A DNA stretch of 64,000 nucleotides from contig OZ234498.1 of NCBI GenBank assembly GCA_965153455.1, positions 14,880,001-14,944,000 of the forward strand. The letters are read 5' to 3'. How positions within the stretch are numbered: the stretch's first letter is position 1; each line of letters opens with the position of its first letter. The position numbers were made by a program, and so were the translations under genes. Positions 1 to 12,966 of the stretch are shown piece by piece. The notes beneath the pieces are model-generated. The model saw only the letters and a program-made list of their open reading frames with translations. It ran no database searches and had not been told where the DNA came from. The stretch is from Sphagnum compactum. Taxonomy: Eukaryota; Bryophyta; Sphagnopsida; Sphagnales.

Positions 1-1340
1 TAAATAGGAACTTTATATCTAAGTTTGTCATGTTACAAAAATGGTACATGAGTCTAAAACTAAAGCATTTGAGTACAAAAAGTGATGGTGCATGCTATTG
101 TTATGTGGAAGGAGAACCTTTTCTAGAGTAATTGTCCTTATCACTAATTTCATGGGCCATCATGTTATACATAGTTGTAGATCAAATACCTTCAATGCAT
201 GTTTGTGTGTATAAAGTTGATGACCCCTTATGTGATCAAAACCACCTCCACAATGATTGCCTCCTTTGTGGTGCCATGGAGCTTGTTCCATGTGGATAGA
301 AATAGTTTTTTATAAAAACTTGAAAATCTAAAATTGGAAGAAGATTTTGTAGACATACTAGCCATGAATCATTTTTTGCTACCTAGGTGTGATTTTAATT
401 TCCATGTTGTTCTATAAAAATTGGAATTGTTAAATGAAACCTTTTTTTAGATTATAGACTTCATTATGTACATAATGCAATTTATTGTGATACAAAGTTG
501 TTCCAATTGTAAGAGTTATGGACTTTTGAAATTGAAAGTAAAGGTGTGTAATGTTGATTATAATTACATTATGGACTTTGGTTTGGTTTTCTAATGTACA
601 TAAAAACATCTATTGTACTTGGCTTTAGATTAAAAATGTAGTAATGAAAGCAAGATTCAAAAGTTTTAGCTTATATCAAATGAAGTTTATGAGCAATGGA
701 CTTTTATCTAATGAGAAAACCCAATTATTTTTCCAAAGTTCATATTTATTTGTTAAAACCATGATTTATAGTGAAATTTTGTAGATAAGTTTCAATAAAT
801 AAGCCTTACAATGGTAAAGTTTTGAATGGAAAAAAATCCCTTAGATTTGGCAAAGTGGTGTTTTAAAACATTAATGTTAGTTTGTTGGAATGACATCACC
901 TTGGGAAGGATTACATCATTCAATTGTTGCCTTTTTGGGTTTGGAGGGTGGGTCGAATGATTTTAGAATTAGAGTTTTGGAAACCACATGAAAAGTCTTA
1001 TAGAAATGCTACATTCCCCACCACAACATTGGGTGACTCATATATATATCCCCGTGTTCAAGTTTGTGTTGTAGATTGCAAATTGTAGAAGTTCCAACAT
1101 CCATGTCGATGGTTGTCATCAAATCTCTACAACATTTTGGATTATGGAACTAGCTACTGAAGATAGTCTTGAAGTGTCCATCATCTAGTGATGTACCAAG
1201 GTTAGAACCGCTCATTGATGCAACTTGTTGGATCTCTAACCCCATATGATTCTCTAGTTTAAACTCATCTTGTTAGGCTACTTTCATGTGTCTAGTTTGC
1301 TAAAGCATGCAAAGTTGGTTCCTCCCCTCCATGTTGCATG
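1..1340. other. AT-rich DNA, no gene recognised
   Basis: No open frame of useful length, no recognisable protein motif and no clear repeat structure were seen. The composition is AT-rich like the rest of the window background. Confidence 0.5.
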
Positions 1341-1349
1341 TTAAAGACC

Positions 1350-2310
1350 TGATGATTAAGAAATTTTAGTCTATGCTTGTGGAAATTATTCTTCTTAGTT
1401 GTTGCAAACCAAACATCATTGGCAACCTTGGATTTTTGAACACAATTATGTGTTCATCTTCCCCTGCCTTCAACAAATTGCCAAAAGCTTCGACCATACC
1501 TATTTGCAAATCACTTTTTTATTACAAAACCCTGATAGCCATGGTCAATGCTTTTGTTTGCTCATTTTGGTCACTTTTAGGGGTCAACTTCAATTTCTCT
1601 AAAAGAAAATTTTGAGCATCAATGTCATAATGCAATTGTTGAAGCACAAATTCTGCTTCATTAAACAACTTCTTGCGATCTTCAACTTGTCGATTAAGAA
1701 GCATCACTTCAATTTTATAATCCTTTTTAGTCTTTAAAAGGAAAAAAAAAATTCTCATATATTTAGACTTTGTCCCCAACAAATGCTACAAATCTTGCCA
1801 TTCGTTCAAGCTGTCAACATACCTCATAGAATGTCTAGCCTCAATTTGCAGAACACATTTACTCTTGGGCATTAAAGATGTAACCTCATGAAGCATCATG
1901 TTTTTTTCAAACTCTTCTTTTCCTTCTATACTTGTTTTCTCAGCAATTGCACCTTCGAAACCTATCTTCTCACACTGCCCTTTTTCCTTTTTCCAAAAGT
2001 AGGTTTATCCTTCTGAGTTGTTATCTGATGGTCCACTCACCAAACACAACCCAATTCACTAATTGACCCCTTTGTTCACAAGCAATCCTTCAAGCTTTAG
2101 ATCTATTAATCATTCGTGTGTTCGATATTTATGAATGTTGATGTGTAACCATCCATAGTTCTTTGATGTGTTTGATCAACTCTTCATCATCACTAAAACA
2201 ATACTTGCATCCATTCTTGTTAGCAATCCACCCAAACAACTCCAAAATTCCTCCTTCACATAATCAAGCCTTAACTTCAATCTTTTTGGACATGGCCCAA
2301 TGACTTTATC
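1350..2310 (-). pseudogene. Unrecognised degenerate coding remnant
   Basis: I do not recognise this sequence. The minus strand carries an 86-codon open stretch (1522-1782), rich in Lys, Glu, Leu and Gln and plausibly coiled-coil. On both sides protein-like sequence continues across stops and frame changes: upstream around 1800-1960 and 2200-2300, downstream to about 1350. Such patchy continuation in one direction suggests an old decayed gene or transposon ORF rather than a chance ORF. It lies on the same strand as the MULE-like relic that follows, but nothing shows that they belong together. It could also be noncoding. Confidence 0.28.
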
Positions 2311-2312
2311 TC

Positions 2313-2352
2313 ATGAGCGTGTGAGCATGAGCATGAGCATGTGAGCATGATA
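2313..2352. repeat. Short GAGCAT-type tandem repeat
   Basis: Four to five imperfect copies of the hexamer gagcat, interspersed with gtgagcat, form a small simple-sequence repeat. Confidence 0.7.
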
Positions 2353-3119
2353 AAATCTTTTAAAGAATATTTTGATGATGTGGATAACATATTTTTGGAA
2401 TATTCCTACCAACTAAGACAAAATCTAAAATGACATGGTAGAATATTCTACCATGTGGACATGGATGAAATCAAAATGGATGGAAAATAATGGATGAAAT
2501 TCTCATAAAGAAACCTTGTTTGATGAAACTTCCAAATAAATTTATTTGTGGTAAATGGTTATCCTTAAAACCATGGTTTGTTCATTATCTAAAGTTTATT
2601 GAATAATATACCAGTGTTTGTTAGTGGGTTGGATGTCATGTACAAAATTGTACTTGGAACGGACATTCAAAATGTTCAAATGACATTTTGTCACTGAATT
2701 GCAAAACATGCATATTTTCATTCTTTAACAAGACACAAGTGGCACAACACATGACAAAGATAAACATGATCTTGCTTTGGTAGAAGAAGAATGCAATCAG
2801 TATTATCTAGGGTAATCTATAAACACAAAAACCAATGCCTAGTGGGCAATCGATTTGTAGAAACGAAAATAATTCTAAATTCATTCTCTGTGTTTCGAAA
2901 AATGCCAACAAATCTTGCATTTCATACAAGTATTTCATATCTATTAATTGCCTCCAAATGTACTTTGTGAAAATCCTTTTTTTGCATGCCGTACAACTCA
3001 ACAACAACATTCCAATTATTCTAAAAATATCACCTTAGCATGATTCGTTAGGTGTTATACTACATTCCAACTCCATGTTGGGAAATGAATGAAAGGTTAT
3101 ATTTGGCCACAATACATCA

Positions 3120-6100
3120 CATTTTGTAGGATGAAATAGAAATGTTTGCAATGCACCCACTTCCCTGGACCGCCCAAGGGACTTGCCATCATTTGTATGA
3201 AGTCAACACAAGTGCAACTACGGAAATTTCCAATTGTCACTTCATATTATTTTGTGCTATGAGGTGGACCAAAGCTAATGATGTAAATCTATCCATATCC
3301 TGGTGGCAGAACTTTAGTAGGTGGTAAAACAATAGCCTCCGAAGTTTGTCCAGCCTCCCACCTATTAGTTTGTTGCGTTGAAAGCTTGGACGTTGTTGCT
3401 CACCAAATAAGCTTGTTATTGTGAGTTTCTGGCCTAGTTTTAAGATCTGCATGTTGATTATGAAGTGTTGTACTTTCATTCACAAAAAGGGTCCAAAAAG
3501 CACATTTGCGCACTTCACACAAAACAAATCTTATTTCCTTCACAATTGTCACCTCAAATTGAGTCAAGTCGGTCCCTACTTGCATTGGCCACGTTGATGG
3601 GACAAATGGCCTATTGACACAATACTTCCTTCCAGTTCCTCCAACACAATGAGTCAAATCATTTACACAAAACCAGAACTTGTGACAGATTAGTTCAAAC
3701 CCTTCCAAATCAAACCACGAACCATCGTCACATGGATTCGGTATGCCACAAATTATTTTTATGGCAATGATTCAGGCGTCACAATGTTTCATCGAGTATC
3801 TTTGAACTGTAGAGCAATGAATATTTGACAATGGTGGGCAATTCTCAATTTTCCACACACCATCCTCGCACACATGTTCTTGAACCTTCAATTTTTGAAA
3901 AGTCAAAACAAATGCCTTATCCCTAATAATCCCACTGGACTCATCAACATCAACATTTGAACCAGTGAAGCCACTTGACATTGTGTTAATTTTCAGTTAA
4001 AAGAAATTCACATAATCATGCCTGTGTGAATCGCCCTTTGACCCTGGGGCTATGTCAACCTTCTATTTTGTGGATCCAAAAACTTCTTGACCCTCCAAAT
4101 GAGGTATCCTAATAGTGAAGGAAGACCCGTTGTGTATTTAACGATGGCATTGGCCATTTGCAACAGGTCACCAAATTGGCTTGCTTGTTGTAGTCTCAAT
4201 TCATCCCTACTAGGACCCTCTTCGCATCTTCCACCATTCAAGTATACCTTGTAAGATACACTTTGTGTGAACGCCCTAACATAATCATCAGAAGTCGCAA
4301 CAAAAAAACATTCAACACTTTTCCCACACTATTGCAGCCAAATATTATGGACTGTTTTAGATAGGTTACAAGTCGACATGTCGACAAGCTCCTCTAGGCT
4401 AAACTTTTGCAATTATTTTCAAAGGAAACAAATCATATATTGGAATCATGAAAATGATTAAATAGTTTCGCATAGAAAGTCAAGGTGTTTCACATGTAGC
4501 ATGAAACCCCCCCCATTGTTTCACATGGAAGTGTTAGAAACCCAACCAATTATTGAGTTCATGAATTGCACTTTCAGGAACATCCCTTGAAGAATACCAC
4601 TAAGACCAAATTGTAGCATATTGAACATCCATCTCTTCCAAAGATGTTGCATTCTTGTATTCAAAACATAAGGCCTTGTGTCGTTCTTCTAACTCCGATG
4701 TAATTAATTACTTTGTGTGTCTATCAAACAATTAAGTTCAATGGAACAAGCAAGTTCATTATTTGTCAACCATCTTCACAAAGGCATTTCTAGAACCGTA
4801 CATGATACGAACATCATTCCAATTAGCTTGTGCACTATCCGCCATGAACCCTTTGAAATTGGGGTTTGCAAGACCAAACTTGAGCATCACCTAATTCAGT
4901 TTTGTCCATGACACAGTGAGCTTCTATGGGTTTAGATTGCATGTTGCAAATTGCAATGGTGAACACTTTGAAGTACACGGGGTCGTAAACATGACAAGCC
5001 ATGGTGGTCCATTCTTGAACATGCTTGACATGATTAAACATCAACCAACAATTTTGCAAATCACCATTAGGTTGCATGCACCTCACCAAATGAACCCCAC
5101 TTGCTGGCCCATAGAATGACATTTTAAATAGAAACACCTTTTGCCCTACCATTTGTTTAAGGAAATAATATCTTGGATGTAGTCATAATTAAGATTCTTT
5201 AACTTAAAGAAAAGTATATTATCCATGGGGCGTGACGCGCTCCCAAGCTCCTTGCTAGACTCAAATGTGAGTCTAAGGTGAAAACAGCGGAAGAGTAAAG
5301 AGTTGGGGCACGTTCTTTGGCTTGCCACACTTTGGGGGTAGAGGGGCGTGCTGGAGCTCCAGGATGGGGACTAGGAAGGGTGACAAGCATCAATTATTCA
5401 CACAGACTTGCACAAACCAAACAACAAGTTGGTTAGTGCGTAATTTCAGTTTTTTTGGTGTACGGACGAGCCACGGGCAAACACGGATTCATAAGATTCA
5501 CCATGGCAACTTGGGGGAAGCCACCACCTTCCCCCTTATAGTATACTCTGTGCCTAGCCACAGGGCTAGCACCCAAATGGCATTTTGTCCCGAGAGTTTC
5601 GAAATCCCAAAATTCGAACTCCTGTGATTTTGGAGGCCCATAACTTTGTGTGCAGACCTCCGATTGAGGTCAGGTCTAAAGCACAGCTGTAGCCCTCGTC
5701 TAGAGCTTTTCAACGGTATGTGACACGCCACCTGAACGCAAGGCGATCAGGGCAATTCTTGACTTTTAGTGGTCGGAAGTCAAACTGCCAATTTGACTTC
5801 CGGCCCTTCTTTTGGCCATAACTTATGTTTTAAGTGCCCAAATGGGTCATGCAAGCCCATTTTAAACATCTACATTCCAAAGGCTTTCCAATGATATAAA
5901 GAATTTTTCAATCCAATGAGTTTTTACCCTTGCAATCGCCTCCTGAAGATTCGGGAGTCCATCAAGAGTCCAATTCTCAAAGTGGGAGCTCACTTGGGAG
6001 TGTGAGGGTTCATTCTCTCACACTTTCCTACACTCTTGGGAGCATGAAATGTGACTCCCGTGCTTCACTCTTGGCCTGCACCTTTGCCAGCCCTTGCTTT

Positions 6101-7505
6101 GGTCACGAGCCCAAGGCTAGGGTTGCGACAAGGCCTTTAATACCAAGACTGTGTTTAAAGGATGTAATGAAATTCCAAATGTTGGGAGAACACAAGGGGC
6201 TGGAACTTGTTTATCACCTTACCAAGTTTCTCACCTTGAAAATTTTCCATAGGTCTTTCACCATTCTCATTGAACAAATGATGTGCCGAGAAGGTTTTAT
6301 TGGCATTCAAGGCGATTGCAAAGATTTTGGCTTCAGGGGTACGAAAAAACTTGACCTTCTACCAAAACCTTGATTTTTTCCAAAGACTCCTTACACATAC
6401 CTTTTGCAACAGGGTGTTCATGCGTCCCAAGGTGAATTGTAATTCTTGAAAGGGATTGAAGTTTGTAGATAACATAATACATTTGATAGGGGCATGTATT
6501 CACACACAAAGGACTTACAACACAAAATTTACACACAATTGTATAAATAGGAAGTCTTGGTGCAAACTGGCCAACCAAAGGAATTTGGGTAGAATCACTG
6601 GTCCAACTTACTTCATTTTGGATAGCAGAGTGGAGGAAATGCTTGTAGGAATCATTATCACAATGCAAGTGCCCCAAGCACTTGGTGTTTTAAATCCCAA
6701 ACCAAAATTGTTTTTAATGCTGGAGGTTTTCACCTTGCATCAAACATGACCATCATACTTGCGGTCCATGCCTTGCATTTGTCCAGAATGGCCAATTGGA
6801 AAACAAATGGGCGGCAATTCAAAGATGATGTCATCATTGCATGTGATGGGTAGAGAGGAAACATATTGGACTTTGATCTTGTTGTAATTGGGTGACCTCA
6901 ACTCATTTGACGAATGTGGTGCAACACACATTGCTTTCAAATAGTCTATTATGGTTTCAAAGCCCCAACCCTGAACCTGATTCAGATTTGAAGGCACATT
7001 TTCCATAGTGTACACATCCGAAACCTGGGGGAAAAATGAGCCAAAAACATTCACATTAGAAGTCACAGGTAGTGAGACATCTTCATTAGTCACTGAAATC
7101 AATAAAGGTTGATGAAGGGAAATGTGAAAATGACACTATAATATCCTTTTTGTCCAACATTTCCTGCTTCACAACGAAAGCCTTGGGAGCCAGATTCGCC
7201 ACAAATGTAGTTGTCCTTGTGGTGAGGATTGTGCCTTGAGAACACTGTATCAAGTTGTCACCAACAATCCTATACCTCCTTGCTTTGACATCCTTATGGA
7301 CCCCATTAGGATTTGAAACAAACTCTTGGTATATTGAATTTTTGACAACATTATTGTTGTTGTAAGTATCATTTCTAGAAACGTGAATAGAACCACGTTG
7401 AAAACCAAACGTATACAACAAACATTTTTTGGTGACTTTCGCATTCCTAGAATCATTAACTAAGATTGTAAGATCAACCTTGCCTTCAAAATAAAATGTT
7501 GCCAT
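3120..7505 (-). pseudogene. MULE-like transposase relic with SWIM zinc finger, interrupted by a solo LTR
   Basis: Read on the minus strand, protein-like blocks run in order. An ATG-started 139-residue block occupies 7505-7086 and is followed by 7102-6740. A block with the conserved-looking peptide IHLGTHEHPV (6437-6408) continues to about 6131. After an inserted LTR (5233-6130) the frame resumes at about 5228-5165, then 5152-4835, with smaller blocks at 4241-4050, 3981-3772 and 3708-3400. A C-terminal SWIM-type zinc finger lies at 3216-3142 (C-T-C, then H-C-K-H). SWIM fingers close to the end are typical of Mutator-like transposases and their FAR1/FHY3 relatives. The acidic catalytic residues could not be assigned. 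Many stops and frame changes show it is dead. Terminal inverted repeats were not found. The superfamily assignment is an inference; the SWIM motif is seen directly. Confidence 0.62.
5233..6130 (+). mobile_element. Solo LTR, family LTR-A copy 1
   Basis: This 898-bp block begins TGACGC and ends GCGACA, the same termini and internal order as four other copies in this window. It lies inside the MULE-like relic: coding sequence ends at 6131 and resumes at 5232 on the minus strand. No internal retroelement sequence flanks it, hence solo LTR. Flanking pentamers are gggcg and aggcc, matching only 3 of 5, so the target duplication is eroded or the boundary is off by a base. A conserved segment at about 5510-5550 reads on the minus strand as a CTATAAG box followed by a purine-rich run, suggesting that the natural sense is minus. 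Confidence 0.85.
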
Positions 7506-10500
7506 TTTTAATCACAGACTACAAATTGTTAAAAAGAAAAGTAAAAGAGTAAAGAACCAAGAAGACGACAACAAAGTTTCTTAAATTACACAACCACAAT
7601 TTAGTTCACCACCACGAACACTGAACATGTCGAAGAATGTCATGGGAAGAAGCAAACATTAGGGAAGAAGGTGAAAAAGTATATTCCAATGATGACTAAT
7701 TGGAACTACTATATGTGGGAGTTTTTAAAATCCTTCATAAGGTGGTCACCCATAGACCATTCCAAAAAAAATTCCACAAATAATTGCTTCATTTTCAAGC
7801 CTAACTACGACATTTCTTTCTTAATAACTACTTCCCTCTTTTCATAACTTTTTTAACAACTATTTTTGACCTTTCTCAATAACTACCTCCATTTTATTGT
7901 TATTTCATTTTTTCCCTATCCATCAACATGTGTTTTTATAGATGATATGAAATCACTTGTAGTGCATAGTGACACGGGGTTCAAAAAAGTATAAGGATAT
8001 TTTGTCACAACATAAAGTTTGTCAATGTAGTGACCCTTACACTGTGAACAATTTTAGTAAAACAAAAATCCAATTTTTTTTATATTGACGATCGATGGAT
8101 AAGACTAATGGATAAGTTGAAATGAAGCACCCCATAAATGCACATTTAATTGATTTTATTATATGAAAAAGGTAGGATAGTGCACAAGACCCAATAAGTT
8201 GTCAATGTGAATACTGCGAATTAGAACCTTCTAAATTACAGTGTTATGTAAATGGTAAGTCCATGTTGTCACTATGTGAGCACCAAGGGCATAGCTCGAC
8301 ATCTACATAATAATTCCCTAACAACAGGGATTTACACTGCGTAACAACCAAGGTAATCAATGCCTTATGAAATAATTCCCTCACTTTCAGAGATATGATA
8401 AGGTTATGTCTTCCACCCTTGGGATCTTAAAACCTTATGATATCTGCCTTCGAGAACATTTTGAAAGCTTGATTACAAAAAAAATCCACCTTCCAAATAC
8501 ACAAGTGACTTTTTTGGAAGTTGTTACATAATTGTGTAGTAGCAAGACGAACCATGATAGAACTTAAAGAACATATGTTGATACATATATATAAATATGG
8601 AAATATCTAGGTACAGTGAATTCTGGGATAGTTGAATGAGGAGAAATAGTTATTGTCGTTATGACTGTAGTCCAAGAATGTTATAACATTCCTTTTTTAC
8701 ATAGTTAGCCCACTCCAATCCATCAAATAAGATTGAGTATGCTTAGTGGCAACGAGAACCCTCCAAGAATAGGACTAATGGCTGAAGTACTTTCTAGCCT
8801 CATTGTTTTGTAAAAGATTCTAAGAAATGAAGAGGGGTATGTTGAAGTTAATCTAAAAATAAAGGAAAACGAGGGGCACATTCAGGATGGTAATGGTAAA
8901 GACAACATATGGATATAGTCTCAATGGAACTTCATTTAAAGAATTTTTAAAAAAAATAAATTCATCAAGAATTATTAATTGAAGAAAACCGAATAATTAT
9001 ATACATGAAACAGACTATAGAGGAAGACACTTAAATCAAGAACGACATTTAAAATAAACAAAATGGGTTAAACGGTTAAAAAAAAGATTTATGATGTAAA
9101 ATTATCGCCATGCATTTGAAGAGATAGAAGTAACAAACCTAAGCATGATGTAGAATGATTTGGCCAGGAAAGAAGGGTAAGCCCAAGAAGGATTAAATTC
9201 AATTTTTTATGCAAGATGTGAAAATATGAGAATTTCATAACATGTATCCATCGTACAATTGCATTCTAATTTTTAGACCCATGGTTATATAAAAAGGAAA
9301 TTATTAAAACCTTTAATTTAAGAAGTAAACAAAATATTTTTTAGTAAATGCATTAGTTGCACCAATATTTATAGTGAAAGCAAAAATGAAATAATAGCAT
9401 ATGGATAGAAGATGCCGTCAGAGACATATTAATTACAATGACAAATACGAGAAAAAAAGAAGAATGACTAACTATGACCAATTAGGATTTCACAAATATT
9501 TAGGAGTATGTTCTTAATTTTTAGTTGTTACTATTAACACGAAATAAATAAGGTGAAGGTATTTATAAAATTTCATTAAACACTTTCAGAAAATTATTTC
9601 TTCAGTCAGTAGTTATAAACACTTGATCATCTTAAAAGTGTAATCTAACAAGTAGTCATTCTTCATAATTGTTATCTTGATTTGTTAGATGGAAGTGTAG
9701 TTGATTGACTTTTGGAATTTTGTTGTTATTGTCTGAAGCATTCGTTACCAAGTGTTTGTAATGTAACTGAATGGCAGCGGAATAATATTAAATTGTCAGA
9801 ATTGTAGCAAGGGACAAAATTTCCTATAAGTAAGGATGATAGCAAATTGTCAATAACTATTACATAATCCATTTAATGATTGACATCACACCCAATAGAC
9901 ACATTGAATGATGAGTTGTCTTGAGACATAGAAAACCAATTTGAATTGGTAATCATTAGGTATACATTTGTTCAATGGTCATGGGTATAGTAGGGATGTA
10001 GGAAAAACCTGGAAATGATGCCATCCTTGAGAGAAGAAAGTTAAAAGGCACAAAGTGGTAGCAAATGAAACATTGTTTAAATGCAGAAGGCTAGCAAGCT
10101 TCCAACCATAGCCCACCATAGGAGTAGAAGAAGGCAAGGTAATAACTAGACTCATATCAAAACGAAACAACGAAAGCTAACAATGGTGTCGAAGAAAACA
10201 AGGAGATGCGCCTTGCGAGTTCTTAGACAAGAGGTGCTATGTCCTTTCATAAAGTGGAATGGAGATGTGTTGTGTTATATTTTAGTAACTTTCATATGTT
10301 CTAATACATTTTCTACGCAATTGTGAAGGAAATAGAAGTATCAAGAAGAGGAAAGGAGCTTGATTTCTCTCAAGGGAGGGAGGAATCACTAGAGGTAAGA
10401 TTTTTTGCATTATAGGCCCAAATGCATTGTAGTGTAAATGAAAGTACATTAATTGAAAATATTTCATGAGTTTTAACTAGTGGATAACTATCATTAAAGA

Positions 10501-11200
10501 AGGAGGTAGAGGTGGGCTATTGTGAAGACTCTAAAGATGATGGCAATAGCACACGAGACACAAGTCCTCATCCTTCAATAAGTGTTAGTGCAATTATGTT
10601 TAAAAAAGGAACTTTTGCTTAACGAAAATTGTGTTCATAGTTTAAGGTTTAGGGTTTCCTTCATAAATTAATCTAACAATGTTTATACATCAATTTATGA
10701 TTGCATTTGTGAAGTTTGGATAATTCCAAGTAGCTCAAAATTTGTAGAACTCAACTAGATCAATTTAGAGTACAACTAGAAAAAATTTCAGTTTATCAGG
10801 CGAGATCTTAGTTAGTTAATCAACTTCCCACACAATTTGGTTTTGACTGAAATAATCAGTCAAAGCAAAAAATATATAAAATGAATCCTGCTTTAGTTCT
10901 TATTTGTGAGTGTAGTAAAACCTTTATAAACAAATTGTTTGTCTTTTTTAGGGTTTCATCAAGGAGAGAGTTAGAGCTTTAAACCAGACATATATATAAG
11001 TGTTCATTTTTAGAAGAATATTTCTTTGTGTAGGATGAAGAAGAAGGCTCGAAAACCCTGGGAACTCTCAACACACCTTAAGAGGAAAACAACAAGTTCG
11101 AGGTAAGAGCTTGGAACTCCAACCTTCCTTTGTTTTCAATTTTTCATTTATAGAAAAATCTGAGCTCAAGAAAGTTTAAGCTGAGCTTTGACTTTAAGGC
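7506..11200. other. AT-rich DNA, no gene recognised
   Basis: About 3.7 kb of very AT-rich sequence was read on both strands. Open frames are short and lack recognisable motifs. No LTR termini, obvious tandem arrays or RNA genes were identified. Confidence 0.5.
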
Positions 11201-11474
11201 AATGGTGAAATCGGCCAAAAAAAAAAGAAACAAAAAGGAGCCAAGCTTGGGCTCGGCTCCATTTTTGACCAAAAAAGAGCCGAACTCTTACTTGGCCTTT
11301 ATTTTTTGTTACAATCGATGTTCTTTTGGTGCAAAAAGAACTTCAGTTGCAACAAAAAAGGAGCAAAAAAGGGAGTCATGCTCTTTTTTGTATTTCAACT
11401 GAGCTTCCTTCTATGTCGAGCTTTTTTCGGCAATTGTTTTTGCCCCATCTGATCTTGGCTCATTTTTGTTGCAT

Positions 11475-11725
11475 CTAAGCTTTTTTAAGCACCGAAAAAA
11501 GTTTGAATGGAACAAAAACAAAAAAACGTTGAACTTGGGTTTAACTCTGAATTTGGAGTTAGGCCCAAGCTTGGAATATTATGTTTGTTCACTCTGAGTT
11601 TCTCTCGACATCGAAAAAAATTTGGATGGAGTAAAAAGAAAAAAGGTTGAGCTTGGGTTTGGTTCTAAATTGGGAGCTAGGCCCAAGCTTTGTTTTCTTT
11701 TTTGTTCCATCCAAGTTTCTCTAAA
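11475..11725. repeat. 119-bp tandem duplication
   Basis: Two diverged copies of a unit containing cgaaaaaa, then a ttgagcttgggttt-like run, then aggcccaagctt. The unit restarts at about 11494 and 11613. The array abuts the truncated LTR-A copy at 11728. Confidence 0.65.
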
Positions 11726-11727
11726 AA

Positions 11728-12088
11728 AAATGACATTTGGGTGTAACACTTATGGCTAATCATAGAGAATACAATAAGGGGGAAGGTGGTGATTTCCCCC
11801 AAGTTCAAATTGTGGTGAGTCTTGTGAATTCGTGTATGCCCATGGCTCATCCATGCACCAAAAGTGTTCCAATTATGCAATAACCAACTTGTTGTTTGGT
11901 TTGTGCAGGTCCCTATGAATAATTGACCCACTTGTCATTCGCCCTAATCCCCATCTTGGAGCTCCAACATGCCCCTTTTACCTTTTGAAGTGTTGCGAGT
12001 TAGGGAGCATACCCCAACTCCTTCTTCTTCCATTGTTTTCACCTTCGGACGTGCATTTGAGTCTTTCAAGGAGTTTGGGGGTGCATCA
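11728..12088 (-). mobile_element. Truncated LTR-A copy 4
   Basis: The minus strand matches the first ~360 bp of LTR-A, starting at the terminal TGATGCACC (from 12088) and running to the segment around caaatgtcattt. The rest of the LTR is absent and is replaced by A-rich and tandem-repeat DNA. The conserved ataagggggaaggtggt segment is present at about 11774-11792. Because only one terminus is present, no target duplication can be checked. Confidence 0.75.
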
Positions 12089-12966
12089 TTTGGCATGACC
12101 CCAAGGTCGATAACACTATGTTCTAAAAAGACCTGCTCAAGGATTGGCCTATTCCCCATCTTTTCCAGTGTGGCTAATACTTCAACTGTCTGAAAGACAA
12201 CACCCCCACTGACGCACCCCCAAGCTCTTTAATAGACTCCAAATGCGAGTTTGAAGTGAAAACAGCGGAAGAGCAAGGAGTCGGGGCACGCTCCTTGGCT
12301 TGCAACACTTTTGGGGGGGGTAGAGGGGCGTGCTGGAGCTCCGGGACGGGACTAGGAAGAATGACAAGCATCAACTACTCACATGGACCTGCACAAAACC
12401 AACACAATGTGGTTAGCGCATAGTTAGAGCACTTTTGGTGCTAGGATGAGCCACGGGCAACTTGGACTCACAAGATTCACCATGGCCCGGACTTGGGGAA
12501 AGCCACCACCTTCCCCCTTATAGTATACTCTGTGCCTCTCCACAAGGCCCACATCCAAATGGCATTTTGTCCCGAGACTCCCAAGTGGGAGTCCCGAAAT
12601 TGCCAAAGTTGGGACTTTTGCAAATTTGGGGCCCCATAACTTTGCAATTAGACCTTCGATCGTGATGAGGTCTAAAGCAAAGTTGTAGCCGTCATCGAGA
12701 GCTTTCCAATGGTATGTTGCACGCCACCTGCACACACCGAAACTGGGTTAATTCCTGACTTTTAGTGGTCGGGAGTCAAACTGCCAATTTGACTCTTGAC
12801 CCTTCTTTTGGCCATAACTTGTGTTTTAGATGTCCAAATGGGTCATGCAAGCCCATTTTAGACATCTATGTTCCAAGATCTTTTCATTGATATAAGGAAC
12901 TCCTCAAGACATTGAGTTTTAGCCCCTGAAATCGTCCTCTAAAGGTTCGGAAGTCCACTGGGACTC

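Noticed and set aside
5930-6373. 147-codon plus-strand open frame
   Set aside because: It crosses the boundary between the solo LTR and the relic flank and runs antisense to the MULE-like coding sequence.
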